Assembly: GCF_009380135.2 (NCBI RefSeq)
Contig: NZ_WHUT02000019.1
Span: 1 to 49,672, forward strand
From: Fertoeibacter niger
GTDB taxonomy: Bacteria; Pseudomonadota; Alphaproteobacteria; Rhodobacterales; Rhodobacteraceae
Direction: 5' to 3'
Length of the DNA: 49,672 nucleotides
The notes beneath the pieces are model-generated. The model was not told the DNA's origin. It worked only from the letters and a program-made list of their open reading frames with translations, and searched no databases. The position numbers and the translations under genes were made by a program. Positions 8,741 to 18,041 of the stretch are shown here, one piece after another (the first letter of the stretch is position 1; every line of letters begins with the position of its first letter).

Positions 8741-10684
8741 CTAAGCCCGCGATTTCGTGTCGGTATCGGGGGAGGGCTGGCGCAACTTCAGCTCCTTCAG
8801 CTGCGTCTCGATCCTGTTGCGCTGGTTGGTGGGATAGGCGGTCAAGGGCGGCATGCCACCCGTCAGTGCCCGCAGCAGAATGTCGCGCACGATGGGGCCC
8901 GCCACCGATGACCCGCCGCCGCCATGTTCCACCACCACCGACACCGCGACGCGCGGATTGTCATAGGGGGCATAGCCCACGAACAGTGCATGGTCGCGGC
9001 GTTCCCACGGCAGATCCTCGTTCGAGATCACACCCCGCGCGCGTTCGGCGGCGGAAATGTTTCGCACCTGGCTGGTGCCCGACTTGCCCGCCATCACCAG
9101 CGTGTCATCGGCGATGCGGGTGGAATAGCCGGTGCCGCGCTGGCTGTTGATGACGGCGAACATGCCGCCGCGCACCGCACGCAACTGCGCCGCGTCCAGC
9201 CCCAGCGGCGGCGCATCGGGCACGGCAAGCTCTTCGCCGCCGATGCTGCGCACCAGACGCGGCACCACCGCCCGCCCCGAGGCGACGCGCGCCGTCATCA
9301 CCGCCAGTTGCAGGGGCGAGGTCAGCACATAGCCCTGCCCGATCGAGGCGTTGATCGTGTCGCCGATGCGCCAGTCCTGGCTGTAGCGCTCCTGCTTCCA
9401 GGCCTTGTCGGGCATCACGCCTTCGGTGATGGCCGACATCGGCAGATCGTGGCGCATGCCAAGGCCCAGCCTGCGGCCCATCTCGGCAATCTTGTCGATG
9501 CCCACACGCTGCGCGATGTCGTAGTAATACACGTCGCAGCTTTCGGCCAAAGACCGTTCCAGCGAAACGCCGCCATGCCCGCCGCGTTTCCAGCAATGGA
9601 AGCGCCGCCCGCCCATCTCGTAATGCCCGGGGCAGCTGACGGTGGTTTCGGGGGTGATCACGCCCGCCTCCAGCGCCGCCAGCGCCGTCACCATCTTGAA
9701 GGTCGATCCGGGCGGGTAGGCACCCTGCACCGCCTTGTTGGCCAGCGGACGGTGGTCGTTGCCGGTCAGCGCCTCGTAATCCTTGTAGGAAATGCCACGC
9801 ACGAACAGGTTGGGGTCAAAGGACGGGGCCGAAACGATGGCCAGGATGTCGCCGTTCTGCACATCCATTGCCACGGCGGCGGCGCTTTCCTGGCCCAGCC
9901 GGGCCTGCATGAAATTCTGCACATCGGCGTCGATGGTCAGGCGGATGTCCTGGCCCGCATCGCCTTCGATCCGCTCCAGCTCGCGCATCACGCGGCCCAC
10001 GGCATTCACCTCGATCCGGGTGTTGCCGGCCTTGCCGCGCAGCGACGCCTCCATCCAGGTTTCCACACCGATCTTGCCGATCTGGAATTTCGGGATTTGC
10101 AGCAGCGGGTCGGGATCCTCCAGCTTGGCCAGATCGGATTCCGACACCGGGCCCACATAGCCCACCACATGCGCGAAATCGGTATCCAGCGGATAGGTGC
10201 GCGACAGCCCCACCTCGGGCGTGACACCCGGCAGGCTGGGCGTGTTCAGCGCCACTTTCGACAGGTCATCCCATTGCAGCCGGTCGGCCACGATGATCGG
10301 CACGAAGGGGCTGCGGCGTTTCACCTCGGCCAGGGTGCGCTCAATGTCGTCGGGCGTCAGGGGTATCACCCCGGCCAGCCGATGCAGCACCTCGTTCACA
10401 TCGCCCGCATCCTCGCGCGTGATCACGACGCGGTAGTTCTGCTCGTTCCCGGCGATCAGCTTGCCGTTGCGGTCGAAAATCTGGCCGCGCGCGGGCGGGA
10501 TCAGCCTTATGCTGACGCGGTTGCGTTCGGCCAGCATGCGGAACTGGTCGGCCTGATCGACCTGCATGTAGCGCATGCGCGCACCCAGCACGGCCACCAC
10601 AGCCGCCATCGAGCCGCCCATGAACAGCGCGCGGCGGGTGATGATGCGGGCCGAATCCTCGGTATCGCGGGCTGAGCGTCTCAC
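8741..10684 (-). CDS. mrdA: Peptidoglycan transpeptidase PBP2
   Basis: A 647-residue class B penicillin-binding protein, the cross-linking partner of RodA. A cytoplasmic tail and one N-terminal membrane helix (about residues 19-37) are followed by the PBP dimerisation domain. The transpeptidase domain has the active-site serine in GSTFKM near residue 326, SCD as the SxN-type motif and KSGTSQV as the KTG-type motif. Start is GTG at 10684, overlapping the mreD stop in GTGA, which implies translational coupling. The length is typical. Confidence 0.95.
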   Translation of the reverse strand: MRRSARDTEDSARIITRRALFMGGSMAAVVAVLGARMRYMQVDQADQFRMLAERNRVSIRLIPPARGQIFDRNGKLIAGNEQNYRVVITREDAGDVNEVLHRLAGVIPLTPDDIERTLAEVKRRSPFVPIIVADRLQWDDLSKVALNTPSLPGVTPEVGLSRTYPLDTDFAHVVGYVGPVSESDLAKLEDPDPLLQIPKFQIGKIGVETWMEASLRGKAGNTRIEVNAVGRVMRELERIEGDAGQDIRLTIDADVQNFMQARLGQESAAAVAMDVQNGDILAIVSAPSFDPNLFVRGISYKDYEALTGNDHRPLANKAVQGAYPPGSTFKMVTALAALEAGVITPETTVSCPGHYEMGGRRFHCWKRGGHGGVSLERSLAESCDVYYYDIAQRVGIDKIAEMGRRLGLGMRHDLPMSAITEGVMPDKAWKQERYSQDWRIGDTINASIGQGYVLTSPLQLAVMTARVASGRAVVPRLVRSIGGEELAVPDAPPLGLDAAQLRAVRGGMFAVINSQRGTGYSTRIADDTLVMAGKSGTSQVRNISAAERARGVISNEDLPWERRDHALFVGYAPYDNPRVAVSVVVEHGGGGSSVAGPIVRDILLRALTGGMPPLTAYPTNQRNRIETQLKELKLRQPSPDTDTKSRA

Positions 10685-11220
10685 ATCCGTCTCCCGTATG
10701 CGTCAACTTCGCCCATCGCGGGTTTGCGCAGGTTCAGCGCCAGCCACGACAGGCCCACCACCAGTGGATAGCACAAGATCGAGGCCAGCGTCTGCACCAT
10801 CGCAAAGCCGAACCCCGTCTGCGGCAGGAAGGCCAGCGCAAAGATCAGCCGATAACCCAACAGCAACGCCACCATCAGCCCCGAGATCAGCGCCCATTCC
10901 ACCACAAAGCTCAGCTCGCGCGTCAGCGCCGCCCGGCTGCGCAGGAATTCCGATGCCAGCAGCACCAGCGCCGCCCACAGCCCCGGCGGCCGCATCAGCA
11001 GCAGATCCTCGGCCAGCACCACCAGGGCGATCAGCAGCGCAGGCAGATAATCGGGCCGCCGCGTGACCCAGGCCAGGATCAGGCACAACAGCAGGTCAGG
11101 CCCCGGCCAGCGCCCGGCCTCAGTGCCCAAGGGCAGCACCCGCACGAAAAACAGCCCCAGCGCCAGCCCGACAAAGGCGGTGCGGAACAGCCAGACGCGG
11201 GCCTGCAGCGGCTCAGCCAT
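10681..11220 (-). CDS. mreD: Rod-shape-determining membrane protein MreD
   Basis: A 179-residue protein with five or six predicted membrane segments, lying between mreC and mrdA as is usual for mreD. MreD is poorly conserved, so the call leans on position, size and topology. It works with MreC in the elongasome. The ATG at 11220 lies inside the mreC end, an eight-base overlap; the 3' end overlaps mrdA by four bases. The longer open frame to 11436 is within mreC and is rejected. Confidence 0.9.
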   Translation of the reverse strand: MAEPLQARVWLFRTAFVGLALGLFFVRVLPLGTEAGRWPGPDLLLCLILAWVTRRPDYLPALLIALVVLAEDLLLMRPPGLWAALVLLASEFLRSRAALTRELSFVVEWALISGLMVALLLGYRLIFALAFLPQTGFGFAMVQTLASILCYPLVVGLSWLALNLRKPAMGEVDAYGRRM

Positions 11221-12127
11221 CGGCGTTTTCCGCGGCGGCGGCCTCCTCGGCCGCAGGGGCGGGGGGCAGCGGCGGGGCCACCAACGACCCCGGATCGGTG
11301 ATCGGGGCAAGCTCGTGGCTGCGCAGCACGCGCAGGAATTCCAGCCGGTCATAATCCGCCGACAACAGCACGCGCAGCCGCCTGTCAGTGCCCTGCGCCA
11401 CCTGGCCCACCAGCAGATCGGCCGGGAACACCCCACCGTCGCCCGATGTCACCACACGGTCGCCGGGGCGCACGAGATCCGGCTTTTCCAGAAACTCCAG
11501 CGGCGGGGCGGCGGAATTGTCACCCGACAGCAGCGCCTTCTGCCCTGAGGGCTGCACGATCACCGGGATGCGGCTGTTGCTGTCAGTCAGCAGGATCACC
11601 CGCGCCGTGGTCTGCCCCACGCCGGAAATCCGCCCCACCAGCCCGATGCCATCCATCGTGGCCCAGCCGTCGCGGATGCCGTCGCGCGCGCCCACATTCA
11701 GCAGCACCGACTGGCGGAAGGGGGAGCCGGAATCAGCCAGCACCACGCCGGTCACATGCGTCAGCTTGGGGTCCAGCCGCACCTGGTTGAGGTCCAGCAG
11801 CCGAGCGTTCTTCTGCTCCAGTTGCAGGGCCGCTTCTTTCCACGCCTTCATCTGCTGCAACTCGCGCCGCAGTTCCTGATTCTGCTCGTAAATCCGGGTG
11901 TAGGACTGGAAATCGTCGATCATGCCCGCAGCCTTGGTCACCGGCAGCAGGGCCCATTCCATGTTCGGCACCAGCCGGTCGATCAGCGCGGCGCGGAAGC
12001 GTTCCACCCGCGGGCTGTCGATGCGCCAGATCAGGAACACCGCCAGCAACAGCAACACCAACCCGCCCACAAGAATGCGGCGCAGGGGGCGGGTGAATTC
12101 TTCTGGTCCGTTGCGGTCTTTCGGCAC
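11213..12127 (-). CDS. mreC: Rod-shape-determining protein MreC
   Basis: A 304-residue bitopic protein. A membrane helix (about residues 18-34, LVGGLVLLLLAVFLIWRI) is followed by a coiled-coil stretch near residues 75-110 (EQNQELRRELQQMKAWKEA) and the periplasmic beta-domain with VGRISGVG and SGDGGVFPADLLVG. It scaffolds RodA-PBP2. The C-terminus is an Ala/Pro/Glu-rich tail. Start is GTG at 12127, 27 bases after mreB. Confidence 0.95.
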   Translation of the reverse strand: MPKDRNGPEEFTRPLRRILVGGLVLLLLAVFLIWRIDSPRVERFRAALIDRLVPNMEWALLPVTKAAGMIDDFQSYTRIYEQNQELRRELQQMKAWKEAALQLEQKNARLLDLNQVRLDPKLTHVTGVVLADSGSPFRQSVLLNVGARDGIRDGWATMDGIGLVGRISGVGQTTARVILLTDSNSRIPVIVQPSGQKALLSGDNSAAPPLEFLEKPDLVRPGDRVVTSGDGGVFPADLLVGQVAQGTDRRLRVLLSADYDRLEFLRVLRSHELAPITDPGSLVAPPLPPAPAAEEAAAAENADG

Positions 12128-12154
12128 GGGCGGCCTCGTCTCGGGCGCTCAGCG

Positions 12155-13511
<1,357 letters not shown>

Positions 13512-15092
13512 TCAGGACGCATCCTTGTAATGCACCGACTTTACATCATGGTCCGGCGCGGTTTTCTTGCGGCGCAGAATCAGCTTGTTCAGCGCGTTCA
13601 CATAGGCCTTGACCGATGCCACCACGGTGTCTGTATCGGCCGACTGGCCGGTGGCGATCTTGCCATCTTCTTCCAGCCGCACCGAAACCGTGGCCTGCGC
13701 ATCGGTGCCTTCGGTCACGGCATGCACCTGATAAATCTGCAAGCGGGCCGCATGGCTGAACAGGCTGTTCACCGCCTTGAAGCTGGCATCGACCGGCCCG
13801 TCGCCCGTGGCCTCGATCGCGTGGTCCACGCCTTCGATGGTCAGTGTCAGTTCCGCCGTCTGCGGGCCTTCGGTGCCGCAGACCACGCGCAGGCGTTTCA
13901 CCTGCAACGTGTCATGTTCGGCGCTGGTCGTGCTGTCCTGCACCAGCGCCACCAGATCGTCGTCGAACACCTCTTTCTTGCGGTCGGCCAGCGCCTTGAA
14001 CCGCACGAAGGTGTCGTTCAGCTGGTTTTCGGCCATGTCATAGCCCAGATCGCGCAGTTTCGCCCGCAGCGCCGCCCGGCCCGAATGCTTGCCCAGGGGC
14101 AGCGAGGATTCCGACAGGCCCACATCGGTAGGGCGCATGATCTCGAATGTTTCGGCGTTTTTCAGCATGCCGTCCTGATGGATGCCGGATTCATGCGCAA
14201 ACGCGTTCTTGCCGACGATGGCCTTGTTGAACTGAACCGGAAAGCCGCTGACTGTTGCGACCTTGCGGCTGATGTTCATGATCTTGGTGGTGTCGATGCC
14301 GGTGCGGTAGGGCATGATGTCATTCCTGACCTTCAGCGCCATCACCACTTCTTCCAGCGCAGTGTTGCCCGCGCGTTCGCCCAACCCGTTGATCGTGCAT
14401 TCGATCTGCCGCGCGCCGGCTTCCACGGCGGCCAGAGAGTTGGCCGTGGCCATGCCCAGATCGTTGTGGCAATGGGTGGCGAAGATGACGCTGTCGGCCC
14501 CCGGCACCCGTTCCAGCAACATGGCGATCAGCGCGGCGGATTCGCGCGGCGCGGTGTAGCCCACGGTATCGGGGATGTTGATGGTGGTGGCCCCGGCCTT
14601 GATCGCGATTTCAACCACGCGGCACAGGTAATCATGTTCGGTGCGGGTGGCATCCATCGGCGACCATTGCACGTTGTCGCACAGGTTGCGCGCATGGGTG
14701 ACGGTGTCGTGAATCCGGCTCGCCATCTGGTCCATGTCCAGATTGGGGATGGCGCGGTGCAGGGGCGAGGTGCCGATGAACGTGTGGATGCGCGGGCGGC
14801 GGGCGTGGCGCACAGCCTCCCAGCAGCGGTCGATGTCCTTGAAATTGGCGCGGGCCAGCCCGCAGATCACCGCGTTCTGCGCCTGTTTCGCAATCGCCGA
14901 CACCGCCTCGAAATCGCCTTCCGAGGCGATGGGAAAGCCCGCCTCGATGATGTCCACGCCCATCTCGTCCAGCAGGGCGGCGATTTCCAGCTTTTCATGG
15001 TGGGTCATGGTGGCGCCGGGCGATTGTTCACCGTCGCGCAGGGTGGTGTCGAATATCACAACGCGGTCTTGCGTCTGTTTCGGGTCGGTCAT
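13512..15092 (-). CDS. leuA: 2-isopropylmalate synthase
   Basis: A 526-residue LeuA that condenses 2-oxoisovalerate with acetyl-CoA, the first committed step of leucine synthesis. The DRE-TIM barrel shows FDTTLRDGEQSPG near residue 14, THCHNDLGMA with the metal-binding histidines near 207 and NGLGERAGN. The C-terminal LeuA regulatory domain (after about residue 390) should carry leucine feedback inhibition. ATG start with GGAAGAAGAGAG upstream. The preceding bases hold a leader peptide gene and alternating stem-loops (see separate entries), so expression is probably controlled by leucine supply through attenuation. Confidence 0.96.
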   Translation of the reverse strand: MTDPKQTQDRVVIFDTTLRDGEQSPGATMTHHEKLEIAALLDEMGVDIIEAGFPIASEGDFEAVSAIAKQAQNAVICGLARANFKDIDRCWEAVRHARRPRIHTFIGTSPLHRAIPNLDMDQMASRIHDTVTHARNLCDNVQWSPMDATRTEHDYLCRVVEIAIKAGATTINIPDTVGYTAPRESAALIAMLLERVPGADSVIFATHCHNDLGMATANSLAAVEAGARQIECTINGLGERAGNTALEEVVMALKVRNDIMPYRTGIDTTKIMNISRKVATVSGFPVQFNKAIVGKNAFAHESGIHQDGMLKNAETFEIMRPTDVGLSESSLPLGKHSGRAALRAKLRDLGYDMAENQLNDTFVRFKALADRKKEVFDDDLVALVQDSTTSAEHDTLQVKRLRVVCGTEGPQTAELTLTIEGVDHAIEATGDGPVDASFKAVNSLFSHAARLQIYQVHAVTEGTDAQATVSVRLEEDGKIATGQSADTDTVVASVKAYVNALNKLILRRKKTAPDHDVKSVHYKDAS

Positions 15093-15098
15093 GGCGAA

Positions 15099-15173
15099 TC
15101 TCTCTTCTTCCTGATCTCAGCGGTCGTTTTGGGCGCTGATCACCTCCGAGCGGTCGCGCCCAAGGGCACGCTC
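15099..15173 (-). promoter_or_regulatory. Leucine attenuator: alternating stem-loops between leader peptide and leuA
   Basis: Read on the minus strand there are four segments. Segment 1 (15164-15173) pairs with 2 (15148-15161) through GAGCG/CGCTC and GCCC/GGGC. Segment 2 (15156-15163, TTGGGCGC) pairs perfectly with 3 (15129-15136, GCGCCCAA). Segment 3 (15134-15142, TGATCAGCG) pairs with 4 (15112-15122, CGCTGAGATCA) with a two-base bulge. The 3:4 hairpin abuts the leuA ribosome site (15100-15111) and has no T-run after it. Closing may therefore act on translation, or on termination by another route. Segment 1 overlaps the end of the leader peptide, as expected for attenuation. Confidence 0.7.
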
Positions 15174-15258
15174 AGAGGCGGGTAAGAAGGAGGATCGCAC
15201 GGGGGTGCGGCAGGCCCAGCGGCCCGGTGGCAATGGCGATATGGCGTTCCCGTGTCAT
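15172..15258 (-). CDS. leuL: leu operon leader peptide (28 residues)
   Basis: A 28-codon frame ending 79 bases before leuA. Six codons are leucine, four of them among the last six sense codons (C-terminus ILLLTRL); these use CTC and CTT, while CTG, which dominates the surrounding genes, appears only at the two earlier leucines. A cluster of regulated-amino-acid codons just before the stop, overlapping the first arm of alternating hairpins, is the hallmark of ribosome-mediated attenuation, known for leuA in several proteobacteria. There is no Shine-Dalgarno. A TATGAT box ends seven bases before the ATG, so the RNA may start at the AUG itself. An in-frame ATG at 15270 is an alternative. Confidence 0.75.
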   Translation of the reverse strand: MTRERHIAIATGPLGLPHPRAILLLTRL

Positions 15259-15294
15259 GATCCGGATCATACGGCGGTTTGACCAAAAGGAAAG
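15259..15294 (-). promoter_or_regulatory. Candidate promoter of the leuL-leuA transcript
   Basis: On the minus strand TATGAT (15266-15271) is one base from the -10 consensus and is followed by seven bases before the leader ATG. CTTTCC (15289-15294) is 17 bases upstream, a weak -35. The -10 box overlaps a perfect 14-base palindrome, ATGATCCGGATCAT (15257-15270), which could be an operator. Confidence 0.5.
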
Positions 15295-15615
15295 CGGGAA
15301 AATCACGGGTGGCGGGGGTGCCGCGCTCGGCCCCATCGAGGGCCCTCGCGCGGCGTTGCCACGGATTGCGGCAAGGGCGGTGCGGTTTGGCGGTGTGGGT
15401 TTCATCCTGGCGGAAACATCGCTGCCGGAGGCCGGCAAACGCCCGAGGCGGAGGCCTCCGGCGGGGATATTTGGAGGCAGAAAATGTGGGGGCGGTCCCG
15501 CCGCCGCCCCATGAGGCGCAGGAAGGCTGGCCGCAGCGCCATGCAAAATAACACTTTGCGGCATTGGCCATGGCTGTTGCGGGCCTAAGTGCTGGGCAGG
15601 CAAGGGAGAACGGGT
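15271..15615. other. Intergenic region between divergent leuA leader and SDR gene
   Basis: No convincing gene was found in this 345-base gap. It holds the upstream half of the leuA promoter, repeat copy B (15449-15486), a G/C-rich hairpin at about 15488-15512 (GGGGGCGG with CCGCCGCCCC) and a short AT-rich patch near 15542-15558. Open frames here are out of keeping with local codon use. Confidence 0.5.
15449..15486 (+). repeat. GGGGATATTT intergenic repeat, copy B
   Basis: The palindrome CGGAGGCCTCCG (15449-15460) leads into GCGGGGATATTTGGAGGCAG and then AAAATG. The tail from GGGATATTTGGAG is nearly identical to copy D at 34799-34822. Confidence 0.65.
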
Positions 15616-16293
15616 ATGGCGGGTGAGGCGGGGCGCGCTTTGGTGATCGGGGCGTCGGGCGGGATCGGTGCTGCGCTGGTGACGGCGCTGGTGGCGCGGG
15701 GGGATCAGGTGGTGGGCCTGTCGCGGTCGGGTGACGGTCTGGACGTGACCAGTGAGGCCAGCATCGCGCGGGTGCTGGGCGGGCAGGAGGGCGTGTTCGA
15801 TACCGTGTTCGTGGCCACGGGCGCGCTGGAGATTGCCGGGCGGGGGCCTGAAAAGACGCTGAAGGCGCTGGATGCCGCGGCACTGGCGGCGCAGTTTGCC
15901 GTCAATGCCATCGGGCCCGCGCTGGTGCTGAAACATGCGCTGCGGCTGTTGCCGCGTGACAGGGTGGCGCATTGCGCGGTTTTGTCGGCACGGGTGGGCT
16001 CGATCGGCGACAATGCCTTGGGTGGCTGGTATGGCTATCGTGCGGCCAAGGCGGCGCTGAACCAGTTGGTGCATACGGCGGCGATCGAGGTGGCGCGCAG
16101 CCATCCGAAGGCCGTGCTGGTGGCGCTGCATCCGGGCACGGTAGCCACGCGGTTTACCGCCGCCTATCAGGCCGGGCACCCCACGGTGGCCCCCGCCACC
16201 GCTGCCGCCAATCTGTTGGCGGTGCTGGGCGGGCTGCACCCTGCGGACAGCGGCGGGTTTTTCGACTGGAGCGGCGCAGGGGTGCCGTGGTGA
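15616..16293 (+). CDS. Short-chain dehydrogenase/reductase (C-factor-like)
   Basis: A 225-residue Rossmann-fold oxidoreductase. The cofactor loop is GASGGIG near residue 12. Catalytic residues fit SARVG for the serine and YRAAK for the Tyr-x3-Lys near residue 140. Substrate is unknown. The ATG at 15616 has AAGGGAG eight bases upstream; an upstream TTG frame start is less likely. The stop overlaps the GTG start of the photolyase gene in GTGA, so the two are co-translated. Confidence 0.9.
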   Translation: MAGEAGRALVIGASGGIGAALVTALVARGDQVVGLSRSGDGLDVTSEASIARVLGGQEGVFDTVFVATGALEIAGRGPEKTLKALDAAALAAQFAVNAIGPALVLKHALRLLPRDRVAHCAVLSARVGSIGDNALGGWYGYRAAKAALNQLVHTAAIEVARSHPKAVLVALHPGTVATRFTAAYQAGHPTVAPATAAANLLAVLGGLHPADSGGFFDWSGAGVPW

Positions 16294-17816
16294 CGCGGCT
16301 GGTGCTTGTTCTGGGCGACCAGCTGACCGAGGGGTTGGCGGCGCTGCGGGCAGCCGATCCGGTGCGCGATGTGGTGGTGATGGCCGAGGTGGCGGCCGAG
16401 ACCGGCTATGTGCCGCATCACCCGCAGAAAATCGCGCTGGTGCTGGCGGCGATGCGGACATTTGCGGCGGTGCTGGAAGGGCAGGGCTGGCGTGTGGCCT
16501 ACACGCGGCTGGATGACCCCGCCAGCAGCGGCAGCATCACGGGTGAGTTGCTGCGCCGGGCGGCCGAGCATGGCGCGGGCCGGGTCATCGCCACCCGCCC
16601 CGGCGAGTGGCGGCTGATCGCGGCGCTGGAGGCGCTGCCGCTGGCCGTGACATTGCTGGAGGATGACCGGTTCCTGTGCTCCACCGCTGATTTCACCACC
16701 TGGGCCACGGGGCGCAAGCAATTGCGGATGGAGTATTTCTACCGCGACATGCGCCGCAAGACCGGGCTGTTGATGGAGGGCGACCAGCCCGCCGGCGGCC
16801 AGTGGAACTATGACCATGACAACCGCAAACCCGCCAAGCCCGACCTGTTCCGCCAGCAGCCGCCGCGCTTTGCCCCGGATGCGGTGACAGAGGATGTGCT
16901 GGCGCTGGTGGAGGCGCGCTTTGCCGGGCATTTCGGCCAGTTGCGCCCCTTTGGCTGGGCCACCGACCGCGCGGGGGCCTTGCAGGCGCTGGCGCATTTC
17001 ATCAGCCACGCCCTGCCGCGCTTCGGGGATGAGCAGGATGCGATGCTGCGGCATGACTGGGCATTGTCGCATTCGCTGCTGTCGCCCTATCTGAACATCG
17101 GTCTTCTGGGGCCGCTGGAGGTGTGCCGGGCCGCCGAGGCGGCGTGGCAGGCGGGCCACGTGCCGATCAACGCCGCCGAAGGCTTCATCCGCCAGATCCT
17201 TGGCTGGCGCGAATACATCCGCGGCATCTATTTTCACGAGGGGCCGGAGTATACTGCCCGCAACCTTTTGCGCCATGACCGTGCGCTGCCCGCCCTCTAC
17301 TGGGGGGGAAAGACCCGGATGGCCTGCATGCGGCATGCCGTGGCGCAGACCCGCGACCACGCCTATGCCCATCACATCCAGCGGCTGATGATCACCGGCA
17401 ATTTCGCGCTGCTGGCGGGGGTGGACCCGGCCGAGGTGCATGCATGGTATCTGGCGGTCTATATCGACGCTTTCGAATGGGTCGAGGCGCCAAACACCAT
17501 CGGGATGAGCCAGTTTGCCGATGGCGGGGTGGTGGCGTCAAAACCCTATGTGTCATCCGGTGCCTATATCGACCGGATGTCGGATTACTGCGGCACCTGC
17601 GCCTACAAGGTGAAGGACAAGACCGGCCCGGATGCCTGCCCGTTCAACCTGCTGTATTGGCATTTCCTGCACCGGCACCGCGACAGGTTTGCCGCCAATC
17701 CCCGCATGGGCGCGATCTATGCGGGCTGGAACCGGATGGAGGAAAGCCGCCGCGCACAGGTGCTGGCCGATGCGGAAAAGGTGCTGGCCCGGCTGGACGC
17801 GGGCGAGGTTGTCTGA
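16290..17816 (+). CDS. Iron-sulfur bacterial photolyase/cryptochrome (PhrB/CryB class)
   Basis: A 508-residue FeS-BCP protein. Members repair (6-4) photoproducts and bind FAD, a lumazine antenna and a [4Fe-4S] cluster. The four cluster cysteines are at 346, 434, 437 and 450 (RMACM, YCGTC, DACPFN). Their spacing equals that reported for Agrobacterium PhrB (350, 438, 441, 454). The N-terminal LVLGDQLT and the FAD-domain stretches EGFIRQILGWREYIRG and EAPNTIGMSQFADGG are typical. Length is close to PhrB (about 507). In Rhodobacter the homologue CryB also affects photosynthesis gene expression, so repair and signalling are both possible. GTG start, four-base overlap with the SDR gene. Confidence 0.94.
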   Translation: MTRLVLVLGDQLTEGLAALRAADPVRDVVVMAEVAAETGYVPHHPQKIALVLAAMRTFAAVLEGQGWRVAYTRLDDPASSGSITGELLRRAAEHGAGRVIATRPGEWRLIAALEALPLAVTLLEDDRFLCSTADFTTWATGRKQLRMEYFYRDMRRKTGLLMEGDQPAGGQWNYDHDNRKPAKPDLFRQQPPRFAPDAVTEDVLALVEARFAGHFGQLRPFGWATDRAGALQALAHFISHALPRFGDEQDAMLRHDWALSHSLLSPYLNIGLLGPLEVCRAAEAAWQAGHVPINAAEGFIRQILGWREYIRGIYFHEGPEYTARNLLRHDRALPALYWGGKTRMACMRHAVAQTRDHAYAHHIQRLMITGNFALLAGVDPAEVHAWYLAVYIDAFEWVEAPNTIGMSQFADGGVVASKPYVSSGAYIDRMSDYCGTCAYKVKDKTGPDACPFNLLYWHFLHRHRDRFAANPRMGAIYAGWNRMEESRRAQVLADAEKVLARLDAGEVV

Positions 17817-18041
17817 CCGGGGGCAGGGGGGACTTGCCGCGCTGACGGCCGTCTTTGGGACGGGATGGGCGACCCGAGAGGCGGCACCCGCCACAACCCG
17901 TTTCAGTGCTGCGTCCGGCAAGGGGCGGCTTTGCGCGCGCCGCCCGTGACTCGCCCGGAGTTTCACTTTCAGGTGGCCTGCGTCAGACTGGGGCAAGCGC
18001 CGGTGCAGCCGCACCCCGGACGCTGGCCCGGCAATTGCGGT

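Noticed and set aside
8924-10675. A 583-codon open frame on the plus strand opposite mrdA
   Set aside because: Composition is His/Gly/Arg-rich with no motif, while the minus strand encodes a full PBP2.
15172-16461. A long minus-strand frame ending at the leu leader stop
   Set aside because: Only its last 28 codons have coding and positional support. The rest is antisense to the SDR and photolyase genes.
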